DNA of 50,670 nt. It comes from a virus. A program made the translations under genes and the position numbers. The notes under the pieces are model-generated. The model saw only the letters and a program-made list of their open reading frames with translations, was not told where the DNA came from and did not search any database. This document shows positions 1 to 9,089 of the stretch, in pieces (position 1 is the stretch's first letter; the number at the start of each line of letters is the position of its first letter). The stretch is from IMG/VR virus record IMGVR_UViG_3300031951_017642, positions 1 to 50,670 of that record, one strand, 5' to 3'.

Positions 1-3000
1 TTAATTGTAAATTAATATTCAATGAAGGAATATAAATTTTGTGAGGTAAAGAAATATAATTGTTTGTGATTGAATTTATTGTTATTCCTGTACCGTTATT
101 TGAACAAGTTCCCGTGACTTGGAAAGTTTTACAATTACCACTAATTGATTTAACCTCACAGTTACCAGAAACTTGTGTTTTACCACTAAATAATTTTAAT
201 CCTTGTAAGAACACATTAAAGTCATCAATTAGTTGGGGGTAGAACCCTGTTGTCATATCTGTGAATGGAGGTGTTCCTGTAGTATTTTGTAATACAAGAT
301 TTTTTTGATCACCATCAATCAACAATGAGTATGTCTTTGTTGATGAAGAAAATCCTGGATCCCAATTTTCTAAGTAGTTAAAGTTTTTCCATACGTCATC
401 TAAAAAGTCTTTTCCTGTTTTGTCGTAGATTTTATATCTATGCCAAATAGAACCGTATTTTAAAATCCAAGCATACGGTAATTTATGAACCGCCCCAAAT
501 TTTTTCATTGTTGCTAAAATGTAGTTCAAATCAGTTGTGGCTTGACCATCGAAAGTTTTATATTTTTCTCTTAGTGTCCCTAATGGTAAACTATTCAAAA
601 ACAAATACGCGGCACTTTTGTATGGGTATGGATCGTTTTGTTTGTATCTAAAATTAAAAACCCCTTGTTGTATTGCGTTTATAAAGTAAGGTGTATTCAA
701 CATAGATGTTGTCTGTTCAGAAAACACATTTCCTGAATAATTGGAGTATGATATATTACCTTCAGTGACTAGTTGGTCTTTGTATTCTCTGTCTTTATAA
801 AAATTTTTAAGAATTAAAAGATTAGGGGTTACATTTAGGTCTACAAAATTGAAGTGTGTAAAAGGTCTCCTTTGATTTTCGTTTGTATTATCTAAGAAAT
901 TAGTTATTGTTAATTGTATAGGGTTGTAGTTTAAAACATCTTTTGTATCAAATGCTTCGTTTGCATTGTTTAATGATTTACCATCGGCCAAATTCTTTTT
1001 ATCCCAATCTAAATCAGTGAGTGGGTATGTATCACCAAACTCAAACACATTAGAAACTGAAGTTCCTGCAAGGTATTTATTTAAATTTGTTAAATTTTTT
1101 GGGTTACTTAAAGAAACGTTAGGTTGAGATTTAGTAGAAACAATAATATCCTCATTATATAACACATTTGGGTTCCTTACATCATTTTTGATATAGTTAG
1201 TAACAAACTCACCTCTTATGTATGATTGCCAACTTTCACCTTGACCTTGATTTGATATATGTCTTAAGAATGGTAAATAATTATTACTATCTAAGAGATA
1301 TTCTTTAATTGTTTTAGATAAGAATGGATTATCTTGACCAAGACTTTTTAATATGTTTACAGCTTCATCATCAGCTTCAGCTTCATAAATAGATAGATTA
1401 TAACCTGATTGTCTGTTTAGTCTACTGTAATATGAATTCAAAAGAAGTCTTTCATATATCTCAAAGAAGTATTTAGACTCTTCTTTATTCTGAAATACTT
1501 CATTTGAAACAGGAAAATCAATTCCGTTCAAAGAGATTCGAGATGGTTGTAGATCTATTTCATTAAATTCAGCACCTCTTTTATCAGCGTCGTTTTGTCT
1601 TTGAGTGTACCCTTTAATAAATTGTTCAACAAATTCAACCTCGGGCCATATTTCAGGATCGTAAGCTCTATATGAGTTTGCAACATTTTGAGCACCAGGA
1701 TAAATTACTTGAAACTTTTCTTGATTGTCGTCCCCAACGGTTTCTTGGATCACTTGTGGCCAAGGATAAATTGGTTCGTTATTTTGTGTCGAGTCTTTAA
1801 TGTCAACACTTGGGGCCGTTGTTTGATTTCCAAAAATAGCAGCCCTTCTATATGGGTTTTCTCTTTGGTCCCAAGCTTTTTTATGAACCTCATCTAACAA
1901 TCTTAAAAATGCCTCACCTTGACAATAAAAAATTGCCAATATGTTTCTTATGGATGGAATAAATCCTAAACTATTTTCACCCTGACTATTAAATTTAGAT
2001 GCTAAACTTTCTGTAATTTGTTGTTCAATTTGAGTTCTAAACTTTTGTGCAGATTTACCAGCCGTATCTGTAATACTCATAAAGGTATTGGGTCCGTCAA
2101 AAATAAAAAATTGTCCATTCGTTTCTTTAAATTTAGTTTCCAAGTTGGTTTTAAATGTTGCAAATGCCAAATCTGTAGCGGTCAATCCGGTCTGTGGTGT
2201 ATTTAAAGGTGACAATGTTCCTTTAGGTGCGTTTGGTGATGCTCTGAAAGTTTTTTCTAAATCTACATTAGTTATTAACTCACCTTTCGCAAATGTCTTC
2301 ATTTCTATTGGGACAGATATTTTAGACTGAACTGTTTTGTTTCCAACAGTATACGATCCGTTTGTTCCAAAAATACTATTTTCGTTTAATTTTGCATTAT
2401 TGTCTTTAATAATACCATCAAGTTCCGTTAAAGCGGTTTCTTGTTTTTGAGCGTCCAAGTCAGGTTTGAAGTCATATATATTTTGCCCATTTTTTAAAAC
2501 TATGGGTGATTTTACATTCATATAATTATTGAACCATGAAGACCCATACAAATAAACTTTTTGTTGGTACAAAGTTAATGCGTTTGTATAATTTGTCATC
2601 TCGGTTAGAACACCAAGATTTTCTTTTGCAAACTCACTTAATACATCGTCAATAAATTTTTGTAATCTAAAATTAAGTTGGTTCAAAGTTATTTCTGGAA
2701 AATCATCAGGAATTAATCCTTTTGATTTATAATCAGAATAAATTTCTTTCATTTTTTGATAACCTCTACTAACAATTGTTGGTGTTTGTGCAGATTGTTC
2801 ATTTGTGTTACTTCCTTGCGTCTTTGATACGGTAGCCTGATTAACAACGTTATTATACATGTGTGGAACCGCCATCAGTGATCCATAATTCACGTAAGAT
2901 AATAGAGTATACTTGTATCCGTAGAACTTTAATGATATTTCAAAATTATGGGAAGATGGATTGAATTTGGAACTGAATGATTGTAACATAATAGGGAACT

Positions 3001-3613
3001 TAACCGCCTTTCCATAATAACCCTTCATTGTTAGTGTAAACTGTGGATATGGTAACTGAAAAAATGCTGAGTATGGTGAACTATTACCCCCTTCGAATAA
3101 AGCTCTACCCTTAACGTCCTCTAATTCAATATCAATCACAGGTAAGAAATCTGTACCTATTGAAAATCTAATACTTTTAATACCTAAAAATCCATTATCA
3201 ACTGCGCCAGGTGTTCCATTTGACCAAAGGTTTTGAGTTATATAAAAATCGTCGGATTTGTTTGGGTTTTTAACTGCGGTTAATTTAGGTTGGTTAACAC
3301 CTTTACCTTCCAAAGTACCCTTACCTGTTAGTTCATCTGACCAAGCAGTATCCAAAAATGTTTTATGACCAGGATTTAAAAAATTAATCTTACCAACAGA
3401 GATTGTTCTTTGTTGATCGTTCATCGCAGACCCTACCGCTAATTTTGTTCTTGGTAAAACATTACATTCCAAATTTGCATAGAAAACTAAGTCCTCTTGT
3501 TTTACAAGTCGGTCCTTAACATTACCTTGTTCGTCAATTAATTTATTTGGGTCAATTAAAGTAATATTATCGTAGTCAAATTCTACTAATATATTTTCGC
3601 CGTTATCTGCCAT
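1..3613 (-). CDS. Large baseplate/tail structural protein, C-terminus cut by window edge
   Basis: An open frame of 1204 codons starts at ATG 3611-3613 and reaches base 2 without a stop, so only the N-terminal part is visible. It is the last gene of the minus-strand tail block and overlaps the stop of the gp53-like gene by 11 bases. A segment around residues 186-240 (FTLTMKGYYGKAVKFP, then a stretch ending FYGYKYTLLS) resembles a conserved stretch I associate with large baseplate proteins of T4-related phages. The rest is Asn/Tyr/Lys-rich with no signal peptide, membrane segment or catalytic motif that I recognise. A baseplate role is inferred from position and size; I cannot match it to one T4 gene product. 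Confidence 0.75.
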   Translation of the reverse strand, partial: MADNGENILVEFDYDNITLIDPNKLIDEQGNVKDRLVKQEDLVFYANLECNVLPRTKLAVGSAMNDQQRTISVGKINFLNPGHKTFLDTAWSDELTGKGTLEGKGVNQPKLTAVKNPNKSDDFYITQNLWSNGTPGAVDNGFLGIKSIRFSIGTDFLPVIDIELEDVKGRALFEGGNSSPYSAFFQLPYPQFTLTMKGYYGKAVKFPIMLQSFSSKFNPSSHNFEISLKFYGYKYTLLSYVNYGSLMAVPHMYNNVVNQATVSKTQGSNTNEQSAQTPTIVSRGYQKMKEIYSDYKSKGLIPDDFPEITLNQLNFRLQKFIDDVLSEFAKENLGVLTEMTNYTNALTLYQQKVYLYGSSWFNNYMNVKSPIVLKNGQNIYDFKPDLDAQKQETALTELDGIIKDNNAKLNENSIFGTNGSYTVGNKTVQSKISVPIEMKTFAKGELITNVDLEKTFRASPNAPKGTLSPLNTPQTGLTATDLAFATFKTNLETKFKETNGQFFIFDGPNTFMSITDTAGKSAQKFRTQIEQQITESLASKFNSQGENSLGFIPSIRNILAIFYCQGEAFLRLLDEVHKKAWDQRENPYRRAAIFGNQTTAPSVDIKDSTQNNEPIYPWPQVIQETVGDDNQEKFQVIYPGAQNVANSYRAYDPEIWPEVEFVEQFIKGYTQRQNDADKRGAEFNEIDLQPSRISLNGIDFPVSNEVFQNKEESKYFFEIYERLLLNSYYSRLNRQSGYNLSIYEAEADDEAVNILKSLGQDNPFLSKTIKEYLLDSNNYLPFLRHISNQGQGESWQSYIRGEFVTNYIKNDVRNPNVLYNEDIIVSTKSQPNVSLSNPKNLTNLNKYLAGTSVSNVFEFGDTYPLTDLDWDKKNLADGKSLNNANEAFDTKDVLNYNPIQLTITNFLDNTNENQRRPFTHFNFVDLNVTPNLLILKNFYKDREYKDQLVTEGNISYSNYSGNVFSEQTTSMLNTPYFINAIQQGVFNFRYKQNDPYPYKSAAYLFLNSLPLGTLREKYKTFDGQATTDLNYILATMKKFGAVHKLPYAWILKYGSIWHRYKIYDKTGKDFLDDVWKNFNYLENWDPGFSSSTKTYSLLIDGDQKNLVLQNTTGTPPFTDMTTGFYPQLIDDFNVFLQGLKLFSGKTQVSGNCEVKSISGNCKTFQVTGTCSNNGTGITINSITNNYISLPHKIYIPSLNINLQL

Positions 3614-3926
3614 AGTAGAAGAAGTAATTTTCTAATGCGTTTTTATAGTCTTGTAAAGAAGCTACTAACGGAAATGGAATTGTCAATACAGCACCATCAG
3701 GTATTGAGTACTCATTTCCTGAATATTGGGGATTCGCCGCCATTATTAACCATCCAAAGTAGGGTGATCCATAAAATTGTTGTGATGCTTTATCCAATCT
3801 TGATTGACCAATTATAAAAATATAATTTTTATCTGAGGTTTTTGCTGGTACTGGTACAAAGGGGACAACAGTTTGTTCTCCGTTGATTAAAAAATTCGTA
3901 TATCTATTCCAATATTGAAAAGGCAT
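3603..3926 (-). CDS. gp53-like baseplate wedge protein
   Basis: This 107-residue protein carries the pattern SRLDKASQQFYGSPYFGWLI followed by MAANPQYSGNEY and PDGAVLTIPFP. That combination (initial basic/Asp segment, YG, W-I, N, then a hydrophobic exit) is seen in the T4 gp53 family and in LysM-like phage baseplate proteins. T4 gp53 joins neighbouring wedges around the baseplate hub. The gene sits one base after the giant baseplate protein and overlaps the next gene, so the three are probably translated from one message. T4 gp53 is about twice as long, so this is a minimal version. Family assignment is from motif resemblance only. Confidence 0.6.
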   Translation of the reverse strand: MPFQYWNRYTNFLINGEQTVVPFVPVPAKTSDKNYIFIIGQSRLDKASQQFYGSPYFGWLIMAANPQYSGNEYSIPDGAVLTIPFPLVASLQDYKNALENYFFYYGR

Positions 3927-3927
3927 T

Positions 3928-6900
3928 TTAATTGAATGTTACTTTACCATTGAAGGTCTTTTTATTGTCGTTCAAGTTAACACTTGAGTACAGGTCTTTT
4001 AATTTTTTGTTTTTTTGATTTGTGTTGTCGGTTATTGGTGTTTTATAGTTACACACCTTCACTTGTCCGTCGGGTAATTTAAATGTTGTAACTGTAACAT
4101 AATCTTGTGATTTTTCTATATCAGTAAAAACTTTTGTCCATATTTCTTGGAATGGAATGTAATCTTCTTTTACATTGTTACACGCCCTTTTTACTAAGTC
4201 GATAATAGTTGGGTTATTTTTTATTTCAGGTCCACTTACCAAATCATTTACAAATTCAGTATATGATTGTTCTTTAGTAAATAAAGGGGACATTGCGATA
4301 TAAAATCTATTCCAAGGACAATCACCATTCAAACCAAAATATCCTTGATTATTTACCACAAATTTACAACCACTCCCATTTTCAATAGTTGATGTTCTCT
4401 TTTTAAAGAATCCATCTTTCGATATTATTTTATAACTTTCCAAAAGTTTTTCAAACTTGGTTATCGTTTCAGGTACTTTTTTGGTATATAAATTAGCTAA
4501 TGTTCCATCTGTAGTTGCTGGCCCAAAGAAAGTATCTCCACTTAGATCATATCCAATTGGTTCGTTATTGGATCCTAAATAACCATCTAATTTATCAGAT
4601 ACAACATCTAATTGTCTAAACAAATAATTTAAATCAGTTTCAACTTTTGTTATGTTTGATGTGTTGTTTGTTATAACATCTAAAATTGGTTGTTGTCTTT
4701 GTGTTGCATACGCTTGTAATTTATCTTCTAATTCTCTTTTAATTTTATTTGTCATTTGGTTTTCTCCCTTCAAATAAGAAAGAATTGGGTCATCATTTTG
4801 TTCAATGTCTTTTTTAACTTCTTTGATTAAGTTCTCAACATATTCTTGATAATTATTACTTTTACCATAAAGTGTGGTTTTAACTTTATCATTTGTATAT
4901 TCTGAAAGTTCTCCTTCAGTATATGATTTATCTTGTAATGCAATTTGTAAAACTCCAAAATTATAATCCGTATTAATTTTACTAATCGCATCATAATAGG
5001 CTTTAAAATATCCTTGTAGTCCGTCTTGTAATGAAGTTAATAGAGTTGTATAGTCAATATCGGTATCACTTGCAATTACACCCATAGTACTTCCACCTTT
5101 TTTAGGTTGTACGTTATTAACTATGTTTGCCGCTTCCTGTGAACTTACAGTTGGGAATGCAGAAGTTATTTTTTGAACAACGTATTGATCCATCTTACTC
5201 GTATCTTCAGTTGCGGTTGCTCTTTCATCATAAATTTCTGTATTAGCATAATAATTGAAAGAAAGTGCGTTTTGTAATTCTTGGACTGGTTCTTTAAGAC
5301 CCATACCTCCAATTATATTAAAAGACAATGATATGTTAGCCAACATTGGTTGTACTCCAATCCCTTCAGGATTTATATCTAAATGAAGTGGGTCGTAACT
5401 AATACCAAGATTTGTCGGCACTATTTTGGTATGATAAAAGTCACCAAATCTTAAAATCAGAATTGGTGGTGCACCAAATGTAGTATTTAATGCGTCATTA
5501 TATTTTGGTCTACCGTCGGCACCTATAACAGGAATTGTTTGACCAGGTCTCATACATTGTTGTAAGAAAGTCAAACGAGCATTTAAACCTTCAGGTGTCA
5601 TCGAGTGGAAAGCAGGACTAAAATATTTAATTCTATCTTTTATAGAATCGTATATCATAGGATCACTTTCTTTTATGATTTGGAAATAATCACACTCAGT
5701 AAAAAGATTTCTTAATATTTTTTTAGAAATACCTTCTTTAATTTTTTGTTCAATAGTAATTTTAGGTTCAGGTTTAATACTTTGAGTCTGACCTGTAAGA
5801 ATGTTCGGGACAGGTGTTGGTACCGGTTTTGGCGGTACAGGACTTGGTTGCGGAGTTTCATCTTTTGGAATTTCCGCTTTAATCCTTTGGATCGCAACTC
5901 TACGACAAGCCATTGCAGGAATACTATACCATTGAGCTTTACTTGATTCTTGAATATCTCCTGAAGTTGGGTTCTCTGTCGCAACTAACGTTATATTTTT
6001 AGTACAGTTAACACTAGCATTTAGAACATTACCCCCTTGAGCATTTGTTACACTAATATCGGTTGTATCTCCTGTTGTGGCTGCGGCTTCTTCTTTGGTT
6101 TTTGGGATCACAAGTTGTTCTCCATTAGCGTTTAATGTCATCTTAAAAAATCCAGCAGATTGATATTCTTGTAAAGTTTTTCCATCTTTAAGTTTTTGCG
6201 CTAAAAACCATTTTTTAACTGAATCATTTCTTCTTTCTGATAATTTTTTGTTGTAAGAAACTTTTTGTGGTGCAGATGCCGACCCAACGAGTTCTATTTC
6301 AACCTTACCTTTTTTATCAACTAAAATTTCATTCAATTGTTTTTGAATCAAGTCGGTTTGAATTATGTTAAAGTTTCCTGTAACCACTGTTGAGAAGAAG
6401 TTTGGGATACCTTCTTTTGTAAATTGGTCCGTACCAACATAAACAGTTTGAGGTGCTTGTTGCAAATAAGTTGGTTCTAAACCTATATATTGATTATAAT
6501 AGTAATCGTAATTGTAAGCAGAAGTACCACCTTCTTTGTTTTCTCCAGGTTTTGTCCCATTAGGTCCTCCAGGAACATCATTCTCAAAATAAAAACCATA
6601 CCCAACGTAATTACTTAAATCAGCATCCACATATTGGATGTTTTGGGCTTGTTGATTACCAGTACCTGTAGTTCCTTCAGTACCATCGGCACCTGAAGCA
6701 TCATTAGCATTTGTAGTTTCTTGATTTGTAGGTATACTTTGTAAAACTTCTACTTGTTCTTCAGTGGTTAGTCTTGGGTTGTTTAAAATTTGTTGATAAG
6801 TGTATAAATCTTTTGTTGGTATAGTATTAAATTTAATACCTAATTCATATATATCATATTTAGTACAACCAGCATAGAATGAATCAATTATACTTTGAAT

Positions 6901-9042
6901 TCTGTCTTTTGATGCACCTTTCATTTGTTTTTCAATAATAGTGTTCATCATGGATGGATTATCCACAATGATGGTCCAACTGATCTGTCCACTTCTGGAT
7001 GTATTCTTATAAGTGTAAATTGGTTCGGGTCTGCCTATGAAGCTTGTTGCATTAAAATCGGGTTTGGTGTCATCACTAAACTTAACATTATATGGTGGGA
7101 ACCACATAATTCTTCCTCCATTTGGTCCTTTCTCACAAACAGGTAAATCATCGTAAGTGTAACCCGGTCTGTCTGAAGTTCTCCAAGCCAAGTTTTCAAT
7201 TGAGAACATATACTTTTTAACTTTACCGTCAACAATATTTGTTGAGCCCGGATTTCTTAAAGGTGCAATGTTTAAGTTGTATGTATTATCAAATATTGAA
7301 TAGTCGAATCTTCTACCTGAAGTTGTTATACCGTCAACTTTTTGTAAGTCAGCATATGTGTAATATGGAGTATCTTTTTGGAACACTCTACAATATTCTA
7401 ATCCTGCTTGAGTTCCGTCCGCTTGATTAACATAAGATAAAACTCTAGAACCTTTCGTTAATTCTTTATAACCATCATTAAAAACTTTTGAGACTTGATT
7501 GATTGCCGTCCCAACATGTTTTAACCTTGCTTGTCCTTGTACTTGATCCGCCGAATCTACTAATCTTTGTGTCTCATAAAGAATAGAACCAGGTCTGAAA
7601 GGAACATCTATTGATTGATATCTTAAATAATCACCTGAAATCTGATTAAACTCGTCATCTAAACTTCCTGCACCACCACCCACAGTCGCATGGAAACCAG
7701 CATCCCCTTTATACTTTGGTGAAGTCCAAACCATTTGACCTGATGTTCCACCTCCATCAGTATAAGATTTACCTTTCAATCCGAAATTAAGTTGGTTTTC
7801 ATTACCTTCATATAAAATACCTAACTCTTGTGGTCCATAAACTATAGTTTGTTGTTGAACTCCAAATTGATTAACAGGTAATTGATTAGGGGGTCCATCA
7901 ATTTGTGATGGTTCAGCATTTTCACTACCAACATAATATCCCGAAGATTGAGCTTTGTCTTGGTCAAATAATCTATTTACTGCTGCCGATGCACCCGCAA
8001 TCAGACCACCAACTATACCTCTATTATAGGCCGGTCTATAAAGGTTATAATCTAATGCCGAAAATAATGCAGATCTTTGACCATTACCTGTATTTGCAAC
8101 AAATACTTCAGATGGACTTCTATACTTATTCAATATCGGTGCTAACAAACCACCTGTTAGATTATTCGCAACACCTAAGGCCGCAGCATTTTGTGGTCCA
8201 TTAATAGGATTATCATCATCAAAATAATCACCAGGGATAAATGAAACAGGGAAATAAGTACCTGTTAATCTATTAGCTAAAGATACCGCAGCCAAAGCGG
8301 GATTTTCAGGAACTGTAATTTTCCAATTTCGTATAAAGAATGGTTGTTGTCCTGTTGCTAATAAACTCGCAGAGAAAGGATCAGATATTGTATCTAAGTT
8401 AATAGCACCAATTGTTGCCTGTTCTAATTCTTGTGCAATTCTTTCATTGAAGGCAAACTTTAATTGTTCTGCACCAATTTTTGCCAAATAACTATCGGCA
8501 GATAAAGGTCCATTTGACCCCAACGGATCGTCCGAAAAAACTATTCCGTATGTTGAGTAACTAGAATAACTATAATAACCAGGGTACCAATATGGTTGGT
8601 ATATAAGTCCTGATTGTTGAACATCTGTTATAATGACTAAATCTTTATATCCTCCTGATGGTCCCCATCTGTTAGTTACGTATGCGGATTCTATAAAGAA
8701 TTCATTTACAAGTACCAATCCTTGACTTTGTTCTCCATTAATTGGGTAGTATGGTCCTTGATTTGGTTCTAAAACCGGTGTAAGATTAACACCAATTGGG
8801 TTTCCAAAACCACCTTCAGGTCCATATTCATTTAAAGGATAAAGGTCAGAAGCAAATATATTTGTTGAAACGTAATTATTAGGCGAATCTACCACATTAG
8901 AAACTGTTAAATTTGTTTCATAATTTACAGGGTTACCAGGTGATGTATAAGCACCTGGTACTCCATAGGGTTGTAAATTTCTAACTAATAACTGTTTTCT
9001 AAACAATTCTGAGTTACCAAAAGATAAAAAACTCTCAGCCAT
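3928..9042 (-). CDS. Giant baseplate/hub protein with OmpA-like segment
   Basis: A 1704-residue virion protein immediately downstream of the tape measure, where T4-like phages encode baseplate hub and tube-initiator proteins. Three regions stand out. Around residues 665-695, RPEPIYTYKNTSRSGQISW resembles a virion-protein strand. Around 890-1000, VEIELVGSASAPQKVSYNKK then LSERRNDSVKKWFLAQK matches the core of OmpA/MotB peptidoglycan-binding domains (beta strand, then N-x2-LSxRR-x2-VxxW/L). Around 1190-1245, ILILRFGDFYHTKIVPTNLG then ISYDPLHLDINPEG resembles contractile-injection tube or hub proteins such as gp48/gp54. A Pro-rich linker (PQPSPVPPKPVPTPVP) separates the second and third regions. 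The size suggests a fusion of several smaller baseplate functions. The exact T4 counterpart is uncertain. Confidence 0.7.
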   Translation of the reverse strand: MAESFLSFGNSELFRKQLLVRNLQPYGVPGAYTSPGNPVNYETNLTVSNVVDSPNNYVSTNIFASDLYPLNEYGPEGGFGNPIGVNLTPVLEPNQGPYYPINGEQSQGLVLVNEFFIESAYVTNRWGPSGGYKDLVIITDVQQSGLIYQPYWYPGYYSYSSYSTYGIVFSDDPLGSNGPLSADSYLAKIGAEQLKFAFNERIAQELEQATIGAINLDTISDPFSASLLATGQQPFFIRNWKITVPENPALAAVSLANRLTGTYFPVSFIPGDYFDDDNPINGPQNAAALGVANNLTGGLLAPILNKYRSPSEVFVANTGNGQRSALFSALDYNLYRPAYNRGIVGGLIAGASAAVNRLFDQDKAQSSGYYVGSENAEPSQIDGPPNQLPVNQFGVQQQTIVYGPQELGILYEGNENQLNFGLKGKSYTDGGGTSGQMVWTSPKYKGDAGFHATVGGGAGSLDDEFNQISGDYLRYQSIDVPFRPGSILYETQRLVDSADQVQGQARLKHVGTAINQVSKVFNDGYKELTKGSRVLSYVNQADGTQAGLEYCRVFQKDTPYYTYADLQKVDGITTSGRRFDYSIFDNTYNLNIAPLRNPGSTNIVDGKVKKYMFSIENLAWRTSDRPGYTYDDLPVCEKGPNGGRIMWFPPYNVKFSDDTKPDFNATSFIGRPEPIYTYKNTSRSGQISWTIIVDNPSMMNTIIEKQMKGASKDRIQSIIDSFYAGCTKYDIYELGIKFNTIPTKDLYTYQQILNNPRLTTEEQVEVLQSIPTNQETTNANDASGADGTEGTTGTGNQQAQNIQYVDADLSNYVGYGFYFENDVPGGPNGTKPGENKEGGTSAYNYDYYYNQYIGLEPTYLQQAPQTVYVGTDQFTKEGIPNFFSTVVTGNFNIIQTDLIQKQLNEILVDKKGKVEIELVGSASAPQKVSYNKKLSERRNDSVKKWFLAQKLKDGKTLQEYQSAGFFKMTLNANGEQLVIPKTKEEAAATTGDTTDISVTNAQGGNVLNASVNCTKNITLVATENPTSGDIQESSKAQWYSIPAMACRRVAIQRIKAEIPKDETPQPSPVPPKPVPTPVPNILTGQTQSIKPEPKITIEQKIKEGISKKILRNLFTECDYFQIIKESDPMIYDSIKDRIKYFSPAFHSMTPEGLNARLTFLQQCMRPGQTIPVIGADGRPKYNDALNTTFGAPPILILRFGDFYHTKIVPTNLGISYDPLHLDINPEGIGVQPMLANISLSFNIIGGMGLKEPVQELQNALSFNYYANTEIYDERATATEDTSKMDQYVVQKITSAFPTVSSQEAANIVNNVQPKKGGSTMGVIASDTDIDYTTLLTSLQDGLQGYFKAYYDAISKINTDYNFGVLQIALQDKSYTEGELSEYTNDKVKTTLYGKSNNYQEYVENLIKEVKKDIEQNDDPILSYLKGENQMTNKIKRELEDKLQAYATQRQQPILDVITNNTSNITKVETDLNYLFRQLDVVSDKLDGYLGSNNEPIGYDLSGDTFFGPATTDGTLANLYTKKVPETITKFEKLLESYKIISKDGFFKKRTSTIENGSGCKFVVNNQGYFGLNGDCPWNRFYIAMSPLFTKEQSYTEFVNDLVSGPEIKNNPTIIDLVKRACNNVKEDYIPFQEIWTKVFTDIEKSQDYVTVTTFKLPDGQVKVCNYKTPITDNTNQKNKKLKDLYSSVNLNDNKKTFNGKVTFN

Positions 9043-9053
9043 ACTTTTATTTT

Positions 9054-9060
9054 ATAAATA
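9054..9060 (-). promoter_or_regulatory. TATTTAT promoter-like motif before giant baseplate gene
   Basis: Coding strand reads CTATTTATAAAAT, ending 11 bases before the ATG at 9042. It lies in the 47-base gap after the tape measure gene. Confidence 0.45.
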
Positions 9061-9089
9061 GATTATAGTCTATTTTTTTGAATAGTATA

